Positions 1 through 8,070 are shown, counted from the first letter of the stretch. The stretch: 64,000 nucleotides of DNA from Pseudoalteromonas sp. SMS1 (GCF_021530565.1 NZ_JAKGBI010000012.1:114184-178183), one strand, 5' to 3'. Notes: generated from the letters alone by a model not told the origin. A program made the numbers and translations.

Positions 1-2
1 GT

Positions 3-860
3 TCTTCCATTGGGGTAACGCCGCGCTTTGCTACTGCACACCTCACCACGCATAATACCGCTATTGACGGGGTATACAAACGCTTTACCAGCGACCCCGC
101 AGAACAACTTTTTATCGACTATAACACCCGTGGCATTTTAGCCTACAAACGGGCGGCAGAAGCTTTGCTAAAAATACAGCCGCTCGGTATCTCGCACCCA
201 ATGACCCCCATGTTATTTGAGGAGGTCAAGCGTGCGTTACTTGATGTGATTGGCTCTAATCAAGTGTTGTTTAAAAAATTGGATACTGCGTCATTTTTCT
301 ATGTCGTGCGACCTTATTACAAACCATATCGAGTCGGTAAAGAGGTCTATCGGGGGGCCAATGCAGGGGACTTTGCTGGGATTAATGTCATCGATATGAT
401 GCTGGGGCTATGCCGTGCCAATGACGTCGACTATGCACAGATTTTGGTCGAAAAATTACTGTATATGATGCCTGAAGATCAGGCGACGCTGCGTGAGTGC
501 ATGCGTTTGCCTAATCTTATGGATGCATTTTTAGAGGCGCAGACCGCTCGCGATCAGACTTGGTATCAGGATGCCCTGCGTGTTTTTTTGCAAGCATGCA
601 AGTTGCACGGGGATACGGCTATCCAACACCACAATCAACTGGTTGAAAAATATATTTGTTACCCTGCTAAGTCGATGGCCAGTACTCATCTAGACAAAGT
701 CACCGCCAGCGGTCCACCACTTGAGGTGTTACTCGAACAATTAGCCACACTCAGGGATAAACGCGCTGCGGCAAAACGAGATGATCTGGACACTCGGTTT
801 GAGGACATTCAACAACTGAGAAGCACGTTATACGAGCGAGGTAGCTATGAAAGCGAGTGA
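3..860 (+). CDS. Indoleamine 2,3-dioxygenase / PrnB superfamily heme protein, 5' end outside window
   Basis: The reading frame is open from base 3, so the true start lies upstream; 285 residues are visible. The C-terminal half aligns by eye with human IDO1: an FFYVVRPYY segment (IDO1 FFSVLRIY), then GANAGDF where IDO1 has its GGSAGQ loop, an MMPEDQ segment (IDO1 YMPPAH), and HNQLVEKYICYPA matching IDO1 HLQIVTKYILIPA. The His codon at 630-632 then corresponds to the proximal heme ligand. IDO enzymes open the indole ring of tryptophan with O2; PrnB of pyrrolnitrin synthesis shares the fold but does another reaction, and the altered loop leaves substrate open. It overlaps the next gene, a kynureninase homologue, by 14 bases, which favours tryptophan-like substrates. 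No signal peptide can be judged. The family call is firm; the reaction is inferred. Confidence 0.75.
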   Translation, partial: SSIGVTPRFATAHLTTHNTAIDGVYKRFTSDPAEQLFIDYNTRGILAYKRAAEALLKIQPLGISHPMTPMLFEEVKRALLDVIGSNQVLFKKLDTASFFYVVRPYYKPYRVGKEVYRGANAGDFAGINVIDMMLGLCRANDVDYAQILVEKLLYMMPEDQATLRECMRLPNLMDAFLEAQTARDQTWYQDALRVFLQACKLHGDTAIQHHNQLVEKYICYPAKSMASTHLDKVTASGPPLEVLLEQLATLRDKRAAAKRDDLDTRFEDIQQLRSTLYERGSYESE

Positions 861-1959
861 CTTTCACTTACCAACGCAAGATTATCTGCTGAGTCATTCT
901 GTAGGCCGCATGATGAAAACGGCGCAGCGTGACTTTGACAACCAATTTATGGCGCCATGGCAGCAGCTAAATCAAGAGCCTTGGGCGCAGTGGTTAGAAG
1001 GTGTTGAACGCTTTCGCACTGCCTTGGCGAATTTACTAGGCAGTCAGGCTAGCCATTTTTGCCCACAGACCAACTTGTCTAGTGGATTGACCAAATGGCT
1101 GATGAGTTTGCCACAGTGTCATCAACGCCGGGTTAAGGTCCTGTTGAGTGAACATGATTTCCCGAGTATGGGGTTTGTACTACAACGGGCCATGAGTGAG
1201 GTTGAATTAACCTTTATCCCAGACACGGAAGATATGAGCTGTTTCGACACTTGGCAGCGTTATGTCACAGCTGAGCATGATTTGGTGTTCATTAGTCATG
1301 TTTATTCAAATACAGGCCAACAAGCACCTGTACAGCCGATCATTGAGCATGCTAAGAGGTTAGGATGTCGGGTTGTGGTAGATATTGCGCAAGCTGCGGG
1401 TATTTTACCCATTGATTTGCATCAGTGGCAGGCTGACTGTGTAGTTGGCTCAAGTGTAAAATGGCTGTGTGGTGGCCCAGGTGCAGGGTTTCTATGGGTT
1501 AATCCTGAGCACATTACACAATATCAGCCTAAGGATGTCGGTTGGTTTTCACATCAAGATCCGTTTGAGTTTGACATACATCACTTTGCGCCGCACGACA
1601 GTGCACTGCGCTTTTGGGGGGGGACACCATCGGTAGCACCCTATATTTTAGCGGGCCATAGTATCGGGGCGTTTGCACAAGTGGGCATTGAGGAGGTGAG
1701 AGCCCACAATATAAAATTGCTGGAGGAAATATGGCAAGGGTTAACACCTTGGTGCGTCTCACCAAGGAAACCAGAGCACTGTTCTGGCACCGCCATTATT
1801 AATCCTGGTGAGCAGCTGCCTGCATGCATTCAGGCCTTGCAAAATGCAGGGATTGCGGTGGATGCGAGAAAGTATGGGATACGCGTCTCTCCGCACATTT
1901 ATAACGACCGTGCGCAAATACTGCGCTTCATTGATGTTGTGCAGCGTTTCGTCGATTAG
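847..1959 (+). CDS. Kynureninase-like PLP-dependent enzyme (aminotransferase class V fold)
   Basis: 370 residues. Kynureninase cleaves kynurenine to anthranilate and alanine. Visible marks are the N-terminal YLLSHSVGRM segment at the place of the family's YL-N-S-LG motif, Asp179 in VVVDIAQAAG (cofactor ring nitrogen contact), Lys205 in SSVKWLCGGPG (Schiff-base lysine), the GWFSHQDPFEFD segment typical of kynureninases, and a C-terminal IRVSPHIYN segment. Length is slightly below typical bacterial KynU (about 410). The ATG overlaps the end of the IDO-like gene, so the two are probably translationally coupled. A role after the dioxygenase is inferred from this coupling. A related class V desulfurase-type enzyme is less likely because of the kynureninase-specific motifs. 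Confidence 0.75.
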   Translation: MKASDFHLPTQDYLLSHSVGRMMKTAQRDFDNQFMAPWQQLNQEPWAQWLEGVERFRTALANLLGSQASHFCPQTNLSSGLTKWLMSLPQCHQRRVKVLLSEHDFPSMGFVLQRAMSEVELTFIPDTEDMSCFDTWQRYVTAEHDLVFISHVYSNTGQQAPVQPIIEHAKRLGCRVVVDIAQAAGILPIDLHQWQADCVVGSSVKWLCGGPGAGFLWVNPEHITQYQPKDVGWFSHQDPFEFDIHHFAPHDSALRFWGGTPSVAPYILAGHSIGAFAQVGIEEVRAHNIKLLEEIWQGLTPWCVSPRKPEHCSGTAIINPGEQLPACIQALQNAGIAVDARKYGIRVSPHIYNDRAQILRFIDVVQRFVD

Positions 1960-1969
1960 GGTGATTGGA

Positions 1970-2821
1970 TTATTTAACCAAGCCTAGCGCCCGTTTGGTT
2001 TTGGCTTTGACGGAGCGCCAATGTGTGACTGGCACACTGGGAGCAAGTGATTCTAACTTGGTGAAGTTGACATCGTGAAAATCAATTTCACCTTGATGGG
2101 CCAAAATAATGGTTTTGGGGTGTAGGTTTTTCACTAACTCGAGGGAATGACGGTATCGATTGGGATAAAACACCGGATAAGGGGGAATAAACTGCCCCCT
2201 CACTTTGACAAATAAGTCAGCAACATAAATACAATTGCGTTTCTGATGGTAGAGGGACAAGTCCCGGTCAGTGTGTCCTGGCGTATACCTTGCTTGCCAG
2301 TCTTCAAAGCCTGGTAACACATCGCCGTCTTCAATGTAAAAGTCTGCATGCAGCTTACGCGCATACCACAGATTCTTGCGTACTTTCTTCTTTCTACCAG
2401 CAACCCACAATGCCAAAATCATGTCAGACCAATGCATCAACATGCCATCTAACCCACTATACCAGTGACCAGCAATATTGGCAGTGGCGATCTGTGCCCC
2501 TGTTTTCTTTCTAATTAGATGTGCGCCGCCGGCATGATCTGGGTGCATATGGGTGACAACGACTAATTTTAAATCAGCCAATGGACGCCTAAGCGTATCA
2601 GTAATAAAGCAACAAATGGTCTCCACATCTGCTCTACAACAGCCATCAAGTAACAGGATTTTGTCAGGGTATTCAACTAAATAAATTTGTTGAATGTAAC
2701 CTTCTAGGAAGTGGATTTGCATGGTTGTCTTTGCTGGTATAGGTTCATAATTATTATTGTTAACACATCTGACCAGTTGTTGGGAAGAGAAAAATGTTGC
2801 CGCAGAGACTTCAGAGGACAC
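1970..2821 (-). CDS. MBL-fold metallohydrolase
   Basis: 283 residues from a GTG; a later ATG (residue 34, just before the beta-lactamase fold begins) is an equally plausible start because no Shine-Dalgarno sequence is visible before the GTG. The metal ligands are plain: THMHPDHAGG with His91, His93, Asp95 and His96, then His183 in TPGHTDRD, Asp202 in VADL and His242 in AHQGE. This is a dinuclear metal site of the metallo-beta-lactamase superfamily, of the glyoxalase II/lactonase-like kind, but the substrate cannot be told. No signal peptide. The gene begins only 31 bases downstream of the tRNA-Ser terminator, leaving little room for its own promoter, so expression may come partly from tRNA transcript readthrough. 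Confidence 0.8.
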   Translation of the reverse strand: MSSEVSAATFFSSQQLVRCVNNNNYEPIPAKTTMQIHFLEGYIQQIYLVEYPDKILLLDGCCRADVETICCFITDTLRRPLADLKLVVVTHMHPDHAGGAHLIRKKTGAQIATANIAGHWYSGLDGMLMHWSDMILALWVAGRKKKVRKNLWYARKLHADFYIEDGDVLPGFEDWQARYTPGHTDRDLSLYHQKRNCIYVADLFVKVRGQFIPPYPVFYPNRYRHSLELVKNLHPKTIILAHQGEIDFHDVNFTKLESLAPSVPVTHWRSVKAKTKRALGLVK

Positions 2822-2852
2822 GTTAAAGCGAGAAGAAGAAGATTTTAGGCAT

Positions 2853-2877
2853 AAAAAAACCGTCCAAAGGACGGTTT
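2853..2877 (-). terminator. Intrinsic terminator after the serine tRNA pair
   Basis: A perfect 9-bp stem (2857-2865 with 2869-2877, AAA loop) is followed on the minus strand by a run of seven T. It lies just past the tRNA-Ser(GCT) 3' end and before the MBL-fold gene. Confidence 0.85.
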
Positions 2878-2890
2878 CTTCACAAAGAAC

Positions 2891-2983
2891 TGGCGGAGGG
2901 GGAGGGATTCGAACCCTCGATAGGGCTACAAACCCTATACTCCCTTAGCAGGGGAGCGCCTTCAGCCACTCGGCCACCTCTCC
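2891..2983 (-). tRNA. tRNA-Ser(GCT)
   Basis: A full class II tRNA can be folded by hand: anticodon stem CTCCC/GGGAG with loop CTGCTAA (anticodon GCT, reads AGC/AGU), a long variable arm with a 6-bp stem, a T arm GAGGG-TTCGAAT-CCCTC, discriminator G and encoded CCA. The acceptor stem pairs GGAGAGG with CCCCTCC, leaving one A-C mismatch at pair 5-68. It is the second gene of a two-tRNA transcript. Confidence 0.95.
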
Positions 2984-3002
2984 GACGCAAAACTTTTTAA
3001 AA

Positions 3003-3093
3003 TGGCGGAGAGATAGGGATTTGAACCCTAGATACGCTATTAACGTATGCCGGTTTTCAAGACCGGTGCTTTCAACCACTCAGCCATCTCTCC
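3003..3093 (-). tRNA. tRNA-Ser(TGA)
   Basis: Class II serine tRNA with anticodon loop CTTGAAA (anticodon TGA, reads UCN codons), a perfect acceptor stem GGAGAGA/TCTCTCC, a long variable arm (ATACG/CGTAT), a T arm TAGGG/CCCTA and encoded CCA. It is the first gene of the pair, 19 bases ahead of tRNA-Ser(GCT). Confidence 0.95.
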
Positions 3094-3103
3094 ATGGGCA
3101 CAG

Positions 3104-3132
3104 ATAATACTTATCGAATTGGGTGCTGTAAA
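3104..3132 (-). promoter_or_regulatory. Sigma-70 promoter of the serine tRNA pair
   Basis: On the minus strand a TTTACA -35 box (3127-3132) and a TATTAT -10 box (3104-3109) are separated by exactly 17 bases, ending 10 bases before the first tRNA base. Spacing and position fit a stable-RNA promoter. Confidence 0.8.
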
Positions 3133-3258
3133 TAGTTTTTTAATCGTTTGCTGAAAATTTAAACAAAAAACCGAAGTTATTGAATTTTTTGCCCGAAATT
3201 TATACTTTTTGATAATCTAAGAAGGAAATGCAAGCGCGTTGTACGCTATTGGGGCGTG

Positions 3259-3287
3259 CATGTGGCATCGATTCATGATGCCACATG
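3259..3287. repeat. Perfect 11-bp inverted repeat, 7-base loop
   Basis: Arms CATGTGGCATC and GATGCCACATG flank GATTCAT. It lies just past the 3' end of the small minus-strand ORF at 3304-3453. No T-run follows on either strand, so it is not a standard intrinsic terminator. It could be an operator or an mRNA-end structure. Confidence 0.7.
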
Positions 3288-3303
3288 GTAGAAGTCAACA
3301 GAT

Positions 3304-3453
3304 TTACTTATGCATGACCACATAGCTTAATTGTAAAGATTGACCAATTTTGCTCAACCATCTCATCCATTGAACACGTGGGGCTGGGATGTTTTTTAAG
3401 GTTGGGTTAGTCGTGGTTTGCGTGTTGCTGCACGCAGCAGCTGTATTAAGCAT
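3304..3453 (-). CDS. Possible 49-residue protein of unknown function
   Basis: The longest version of this frame has 66 codons, but an AGGAG at 3462-3466 sits 8 bases before the ATG at 3453, so the 49-residue form starting MLNTAAACSN is favoured. The product has a Thr/Asn-rich N-terminal half and a basic, aromatic C-terminal half (VQWMRWLSKIGQSLQLSYVV) that could form an amphipathic helix. No family is recognised. The strong ribosome binding site in an otherwise empty stretch is the main support. It may be non-coding. Confidence 0.4.
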   Translation of the reverse strand: MLNTAAACSNTQTTTNPTLKNIPAPRVQWMRWLSKIGQSLQLSYVVMHK

Positions 3454-3700
3454 ATCGCTGTCTCCTAAGACGAATTGTTGATTGGTTACATGGTTATTTT
3501 GCATGCATTTTGCACAAAATTAAAACGATAAAAATTGCTGTCGTGGCATTAGAAAATCTAATGAATTTGCTTTTTGTTTAGATTTTTTATTGATTTAATG
3601 AATAGTTATTCACCTTGCGTTCGTTGCCTTTAATGCTTTTTTTGTATTTTATTTTATCTAGTGAATATTTATTCAGATAATATTATTTTGGGGTTTTTGT
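3454..3700. other. AT-rich spacer with no recognised gene
   Basis: About 250 AT-rich bases between the small minus-strand ORF and the lipid kinase gene. It presumably carries the promoters of both divergent genes, but no -35/-10 pair stands out enough to call. Confidence 0.5.
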
Positions 3701-4546
3701 TTGTTAGTCATTTATAGACCGCAACGCGGGAAAAAGTTTTCGGCCCATGCCCAGTGGCTGAAGTTAGAAGCAAAAAAGCATGCTATTCAGCTGTACTGGT
3801 ACGCCACTTCCGGCCATTTTGAAACAGATCTTGAGCGACTTAAGCATCTCGCTTCGCGATCTACGCAGGTGGTTGTGCTAGGAGGAGATGGCACACTCAA
3901 TTTAGCGGTGAATGCCATTGCCGGTACCGACGTTGTGCTGTCACTATTGCCGTGTGGGACAGGGAATGACTTTAGCCGACAGTTTGGTTATTCCAGTCGG
4001 CACTGGCGCGATACCATATTTTCAGGCAAAGCACGTAAAATTGATGTGGGCCAAGTCGGCCATCGCTATTTCATTAATATAGCTGGCATCGGCTTTAACG
4101 CGGACGTGGTATCAACAATGGGTGGGAAGAAGCCCTTTGGAAAACTGAGTTATGGTTTAACTGGGGCGTTAAAGTTGGTCCGATACAAAGGGGTGGTGAT
4201 TGATTATGGGCACGGCTCACACGCTACGATGATGTGTCTTTTTAGTAATGGCCGTCATTTTGCTGCTGGTTTAACACCTGCGCCAAATGCCAGCATCGAT
4301 GATGGTATGCTGCAAGTAATGACCATCTCGATGGTTGCTTGGTATAAAAGGTTAGTGTGCTTTACACTGATGTTGTTTGGACTGCATACTCGCCTGCCTT
4401 GGGTAACGGTACAACAGTGCCAACAACTAGAAGTGAAAACGCCTGGCCTACCTGTTGAAGCCGATGGCGATTTAATTGCAACAACCCCAGTTAATGTGCG
4501 GTGCAAAGCGGCGTTGTTGCAATTTAAAGTCCTTAATTCGCCTTGA
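3701..4546 (+). CDS. Diacylglycerol kinase / YegS-family lipid kinase
   Basis: 281 residues from a TTG start with a weak GGGG 7 bases upstream. The DAGK catalytic domain shows GGDGTLN at 61-67, LPCGTGNDF at 83-91 (nucleotide-binding and catalytic loop) and, in the C-terminal beta domain, an SNGRHFAAGLTPAPNASIDDG segment and GLPVEADGD. These proteins phosphorylate diacylglycerol or related lipids at the membrane surface. The length is close to the family's usual 290-330. Its 3' end overlaps the convergent transporter gene by 14 bases. The exact lipid is not predictable. Confidence 0.85.
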   Translation: MLVIYRPQRGKKFSAHAQWLKLEAKKHAIQLYWYATSGHFETDLERLKHLASRSTQVVVLGGDGTLNLAVNAIAGTDVVLSLLPCGTGNDFSRQFGYSSRHWRDTIFSGKARKIDVGQVGHRYFINIAGIGFNADVVSTMGGKKPFGKLSYGLTGALKLVRYKGVVIDYGHGSHATMMCLFSNGRHFAAGLTPAPNASIDDGMLQVMTISMVAWYKRLVCFTLMLFGLHTRLPWVTVQQCQQLEVKTPGLPVEADGDLIATTPVNVRCKAALLQFKVLNSP

Positions 4547-5459
4547 TGGGGTGTGGTGTAGGGCGTCGTATAAATTTGGTAACAACGTGTTTTGGTAGCA
4601 ATACTAGCAAGTTGCCGAGGCAAATTAACCCAAATCCGATGAAAGTGTTGGCTTGCCAAGTAAACCCCTCAAACCATGTGCTAAGCAAGACTGCCACGAC
4701 AGGAAATAGTACGATGATGTAGCTGGCACGCTCTGGTCCTATGTTCTTCAGCAATGAAAAGTAGCATGCGAACGCAATCACGGTGCCAAAAATGGCCAAA
4801 TAGAGTAACGAGCTCCAGTAGCTTATGTCCGCGTGAACGACGAATGACAGTGGGCTAAATAACACGTATATCCCGAGTAGCAGACTACTATAGAGCATCC
4901 CCCATGCATTCCCCTCAAGCACACCAATTGCGCGATTAGAGTTTCGAATACTGACCATATTGCCCAATGACGCGATAAAAGTGCCCGTGAGTGCGAGTAC
5001 TAGGCCAACAAAGGTAGCAGATGAAAAACTCGCGGCATTGAGGTCTTGCCAAAATAGTGCAACGATACCAGATACCCCGAGTAGCGCACCAAAATAGGTT
5101 TTTAATGCAATGGGCTTGGCAAAGAACAGTCGGGTATTCAAGATATTTAGCACCAACATAAATGAGAACGCTATCGATGCCATTGCAGAGGTAAGGCTGC
5201 CTTGTGCCCAGTAGAGTAAGAGATAGTTCAATCCAAAATTACCGACAGCTAATAACATGAAAAAGCCATGATCAGCCCAAGTAAACTGCATCATAGGTCG
5301 CTTTTGCCAGATCACAAATCCCCACATACACAGTGCTGAAATAGCAAAACGGTAAAACAGAGATACCACCTCATTAACTTGGCCTAGTTGAAATTCGATT
5401 GCCAGCCAAGTTGAGCCCCAGATAAGAACCGTAACGATGTATAGCAGCCAGTTTCTCAT
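4533..5459 (-). CDS. EamA/DMT-family transporter
   Basis: 308 residues with ten hydrophobic segments in two repeats of five, the layout of the drug/metabolite transporter superfamily; the first segment holds the typical IWGSTWLAI. An inner-membrane exporter of small metabolites or amino acids is likely. The gene is divergent from a MocR-type PLP regulator, an arrangement in which the regulator commonly controls the neighbouring transporter. The shared control region carries a 23-base inverted repeat. Substrate is unknown. Confidence 0.85.
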   Translation of the reverse strand: MRNWLLYIVTVLIWGSTWLAIEFQLGQVNEVVSLFYRFAISALCMWGFVIWQKRPMMQFTWADHGFFMLLAVGNFGLNYLLLYWAQGSLTSAMASIAFSFMLVLNILNTRLFFAKPIALKTYFGALLGVSGIVALFWQDLNAASFSSATFVGLVLALTGTFIASLGNMVSIRNSNRAIGVLEGNAWGMLYSSLLLGIYVLFSPLSFVVHADISYWSSLLYLAIFGTVIAFACYFSLLKNIGPERASYIIVLFPVVAVLLSTWFEGFTWQANTFIGFGLICLGNLLVLLPKHVVTKFIRRPTPHPIKAN

Positions 5460-5516
5460 GGTTGTTCCTTTATTAATTGACGTGATTATTGCAGCGAATA
5501 GCAGTTTACTCCGTTG

Positions 5517-5539
5517 TTCTGTGTATAATAGACACAGAA
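5517..5539. promoter_or_regulatory. Operator-like inverted repeat over a -10 box, between EamA and MocR genes
   Basis: Perfect 8-base arms TTCTGTGT and ACACAGAA flank ATAATAG. The palindrome contains TATAAT (5524-5529) facing the regulator gene and TATTAT facing the transporter, so a bound protein would block both directions. The -35 boxes are poor. The best guess for the binder is the adjacent MocR protein; this is inference from position. Confidence 0.65.
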
Positions 5540-5581
5540 AAATGATTTTTTGACCTATACAGATTTCGATTGGAGACAGTG

Positions 5582-7030
5582 ATGCATCATGGCCAATTCC
5601 TTTATCAGCAGGTGATAGATGTGATCAATGAAATGGTGACCAATGAACTGTTGACGCCCGGTTCAAAGTTGCCTTCATTGCGAAAATTAGCGCAACAACT
5701 TTCGGTCAGTATTCCGACGGTCAAGCAAGCCTACTATCAGCTAGAGGCGCAAGGGCGTATTTATTCCAAAGAAAAGTCAGGATACTTTTTATCTGATCAG
5801 GAAAAGAGTGCCTTACCCAAACGTTGCAAGTTGTCTGTTGCACCCACAGAAGTCAACAAACAAACCCTGATAGAGCAAGTTTATGAAGGCATTCACTCTC
5901 CTCATTGTGCGCCTTTTGGTATCGCAAATCCGGTGGCAGCGATGAGCAATGAGCGTGTACTCGCGAAAATGATGCGCCACGCACTCAAGCAGGCGGGTAG
6001 TCAAATTTTGGAATATGGTGCGATGGATGGGTTGGAGCGATTGAAGCGACAAATTGCACAGCGTTATTTACATATGGGCATGTCGGTTTCAATGGATGAC
6101 ATTGTCATTACCAACGGAGCACAAGAGGCATTGGCGATCGCGTTACAGTGTGTGACCAAACCGGGTGAAGTTGTCGCCATCGAATCGCCCTGTTACTTCG
6201 GGATTATAGAATTAATTGAAAATCTAGGACTGCGAGCATTGGAGATCCCGGTATGCCCGGACGATGGCTTGTGGCTTGAAGATCTAGAAAAAGCACTGAA
6301 TGATCATGATGTGCGCGCTTGTATTTGTTCAACCAGTATCAATAACCCACTGGGTAGCGTTATGCCAGAGTATAGACGTCAGCTGTTGTTGGATATCTTA
6401 GTGGCAAAGGGAGTGACCCTAATTGAAGATGATGTGTACGGTGATCTGCATTTTTCTAAACATCGTGGCAAGCCCGCGCAATATTATGCATCCGCGGGGC
6501 AGGTGATCACCTGTGATTCCTTTTCAAAAACAGCGGCACCTAGCTACCGAGTTGGTTGGATACTTGCCCCCGGTTTTGCGGCACAAGCGCGGCGCTTTAA
6601 ACGCGCGTTGAGTTGTTCCTCATCTTTGATTAATCAATGGGTATTAGCGGATTACCTTGCATCTGGAGACTATGAAAGACACTTGCGCAAATTACGACAG
6701 CGATTAATGGAAAACAAACAGAAAATGCTCACATGCATTCGTACCTTTTTCCCTAAAGACGTCCGCGTGAGCGATCCGGGTGGGGGCTGTGTCGTGTGGC
6801 TCGAGCTTGGTTCTAATGTGGATGGGGGCATGTTGTTTAAGCTCGCCATGGCACAGGGCATCAGTATTACGCCAGGGAAATTATTTAGTGTGTCTGAGCG
6901 CTTTCTGAACTGTGTTCGCATCAGTTATGGTTTACCATGGAATGATGAAGTCGAAGCGCATATAAAACAGCTAGGGACTCTTGTTGCAACGTTGAAAAGT
7001 GGTGAGCAAGATGTTGCCGATCACCACTAA
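5582..7030 (+). CDS. MocR-type regulator: GntR winged helix fused to PLP aminotransferase domain
   Basis: 482 residues from the ATG at 5582, preceded by GGAGA at the right distance; an upstream in-frame TTG at 5570 lacks such a site. Residues 5-70 form a GntR winged helix (LPSLRKLAQQLSVSIPTVKQAYYQLEA region). The rest is a fold-type I aminotransferase-like domain with TNGAQEAL, Asp in IEDDVYGDL and Lys316 in SFSKTAAPSYRVGW as the PLP lysine. MocR proteins sense PLP or an amino-acid adduct and regulate transport or vitamin B6 genes. The effector is unknown; control of the divergent EamA transporter is inferred. Confidence 0.88.
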   Translation: MHHGQFLYQQVIDVINEMVTNELLTPGSKLPSLRKLAQQLSVSIPTVKQAYYQLEAQGRIYSKEKSGYFLSDQEKSALPKRCKLSVAPTEVNKQTLIEQVYEGIHSPHCAPFGIANPVAAMSNERVLAKMMRHALKQAGSQILEYGAMDGLERLKRQIAQRYLHMGMSVSMDDIVITNGAQEALAIALQCVTKPGEVVAIESPCYFGIIELIENLGLRALEIPVCPDDGLWLEDLEKALNDHDVRACICSTSINNPLGSVMPEYRRQLLLDILVAKGVTLIEDDVYGDLHFSKHRGKPAQYYASAGQVITCDSFSKTAAPSYRVGWILAPGFAAQARRFKRALSCSSSLINQWVLADYLASGDYERHLRKLRQRLMENKQKMLTCIRTFFPKDVRVSDPGGGCVVWLELGSNVDGGMLFKLAMAQGISITPGKLFSVSERFLNCVRISYGLPWNDEVEAHIKQLGTLVATLKSGEQDVADHH

Positions 7031-7048
7031 GTTGGTTGGAAACATTGT

Positions 7049-7837
7049 CTATTCAGCGCTATAGCGCATGAGACGATAGCCCGAGACTGCTGGAATGGCT
7101 TGTGATAGCGTAGACTCTTGTAACGCGATTTGCTCAAAATTATGACACAGTGCAGTCGCTTGTTGCTCAAGGCGCTCGGCCTGTGCGGTGACTTTTTCTT
7201 CTATTTGTTGGCCCATTTGCGCCATACGCTGTTCAAATGAGGACATATCACCATTGGCATTGGTCATTTCAGAACCAATTGTGACAAGCAGCGAGCCAAT
7301 GGATTGAAACATAGCACTTTTTACGGCATCTTCCATGCGTGATTCAAACTGATGCTCAAAGTGCTCGCTAAATTCATGGAATGTTTGCTCTCCCATAACA
7401 AAACTTCCTTGTTGATAAAATGTGCCCTGTATCTCACGGCTCAGTTCATCCAGCACCATTGATAAGTTGTCGAGGCCTTGTAAGTTAAAGGTCGTGGCAA
7501 CCTCATTGAGTGCCACCTCTGCGACTTCAATGGCATCCGTAGCCATGGTTGCTACTTTCGGCAGTTCTACGCGCAGTGTGTCTGCATAGCGTATGAGCGC
7601 GCGTTGCTGGTGTGCGTCGACGTCAATAGGCTCACCATTTATAAAAGCGTGTCCAGTTGCATCAATGGTCAGAGCGTGATCATTCGGGGTTGTAATCGCC
7701 ACTTCGTTTGGTGTTATTGCGACATTATTCTTGAATTCAATTTGGCAAGTGTCGTTTGAAAAAGAAAGACCATGGTCAGAGTGTGCCAAAACCGAGGTTG
7801 ACGACAAAAGGGCGGTGATGAGTAGCGCGTTTTTCAT
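7049..7837 (-). CDS. DUF2884 (YggN-like) periplasmic protein
   Basis: 262 residues with a signal peptide (MKNALLITALLSSTSVLAHS). After it comes the layout of DUF2884: a Cys near the start of the mature protein (NDTCQIEFKNNV), an INGEPIDVDAHQQRALIRYAD segment and a long helical middle and C-terminal part including EEKVTAQAERLEQQATALC. E. coli YggN belongs to this family; its role is not established. It runs tail to tail with the MocR gene 18 bases away. Confidence 0.75.
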   Translation of the reverse strand: MKNALLITALLSSTSVLAHSDHGLSFSNDTCQIEFKNNVAITPNEVAITTPNDHALTIDATGHAFINGEPIDVDAHQQRALIRYADTLRVELPKVATMATDAIEVAEVALNEVATTFNLQGLDNLSMVLDELSREIQGTFYQQGSFVMGEQTFHEFSEHFEHQFESRMEDAVKSAMFQSIGSLLVTIGSEMTNANGDMSSFEQRMAQMGQQIEEKVTAQAERLEQQATALCHNFEQIALQESTLSQAIPAVSGYRLMRYSAE

Positions 7838-7965
7838 TGTAGGTTCCTTATTCGCTGATGACGTTTAAGGTAAATCAAATAAGATGCCAAAATTAATAGT
7901 TTAAACTAATCAATGGTTTAGGTTTTATGAACGTATTTCAACGATATTCTGAATCAGCCCTTTGC

Positions 7966-7996
7966 CTAATAGTTGGCTATATTGGCTAACTATTAG
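7966..7996. repeat. 9-bp inverted repeat upstream of the DUF2884 gene
   Basis: Perfect arms CTAATAGTT and AACTATTAG flank a 13-base spacer that itself contains a short direct repeat (TTGGCTA twice around it). It is about 130 bases upstream of the DUF2884 start and 75 bases upstream of the small ORF at 8071. An operator is possible; the binder is unknown. Confidence 0.55.
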
Positions 7997-8070
7997 CCTA
8001 ATCAATTTAATAAATCGTGACGATAAAAATCATTCACTGTCCAAGTCGCTAATTTAAGGCTAAATAACGT

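Noticed and set aside
4255..4659. 134-codon minus-strand ORF across the lipid kinase and EamA 3' ends
   Set aside because: Overlaps two well-supported genes and has no recognisable domain.
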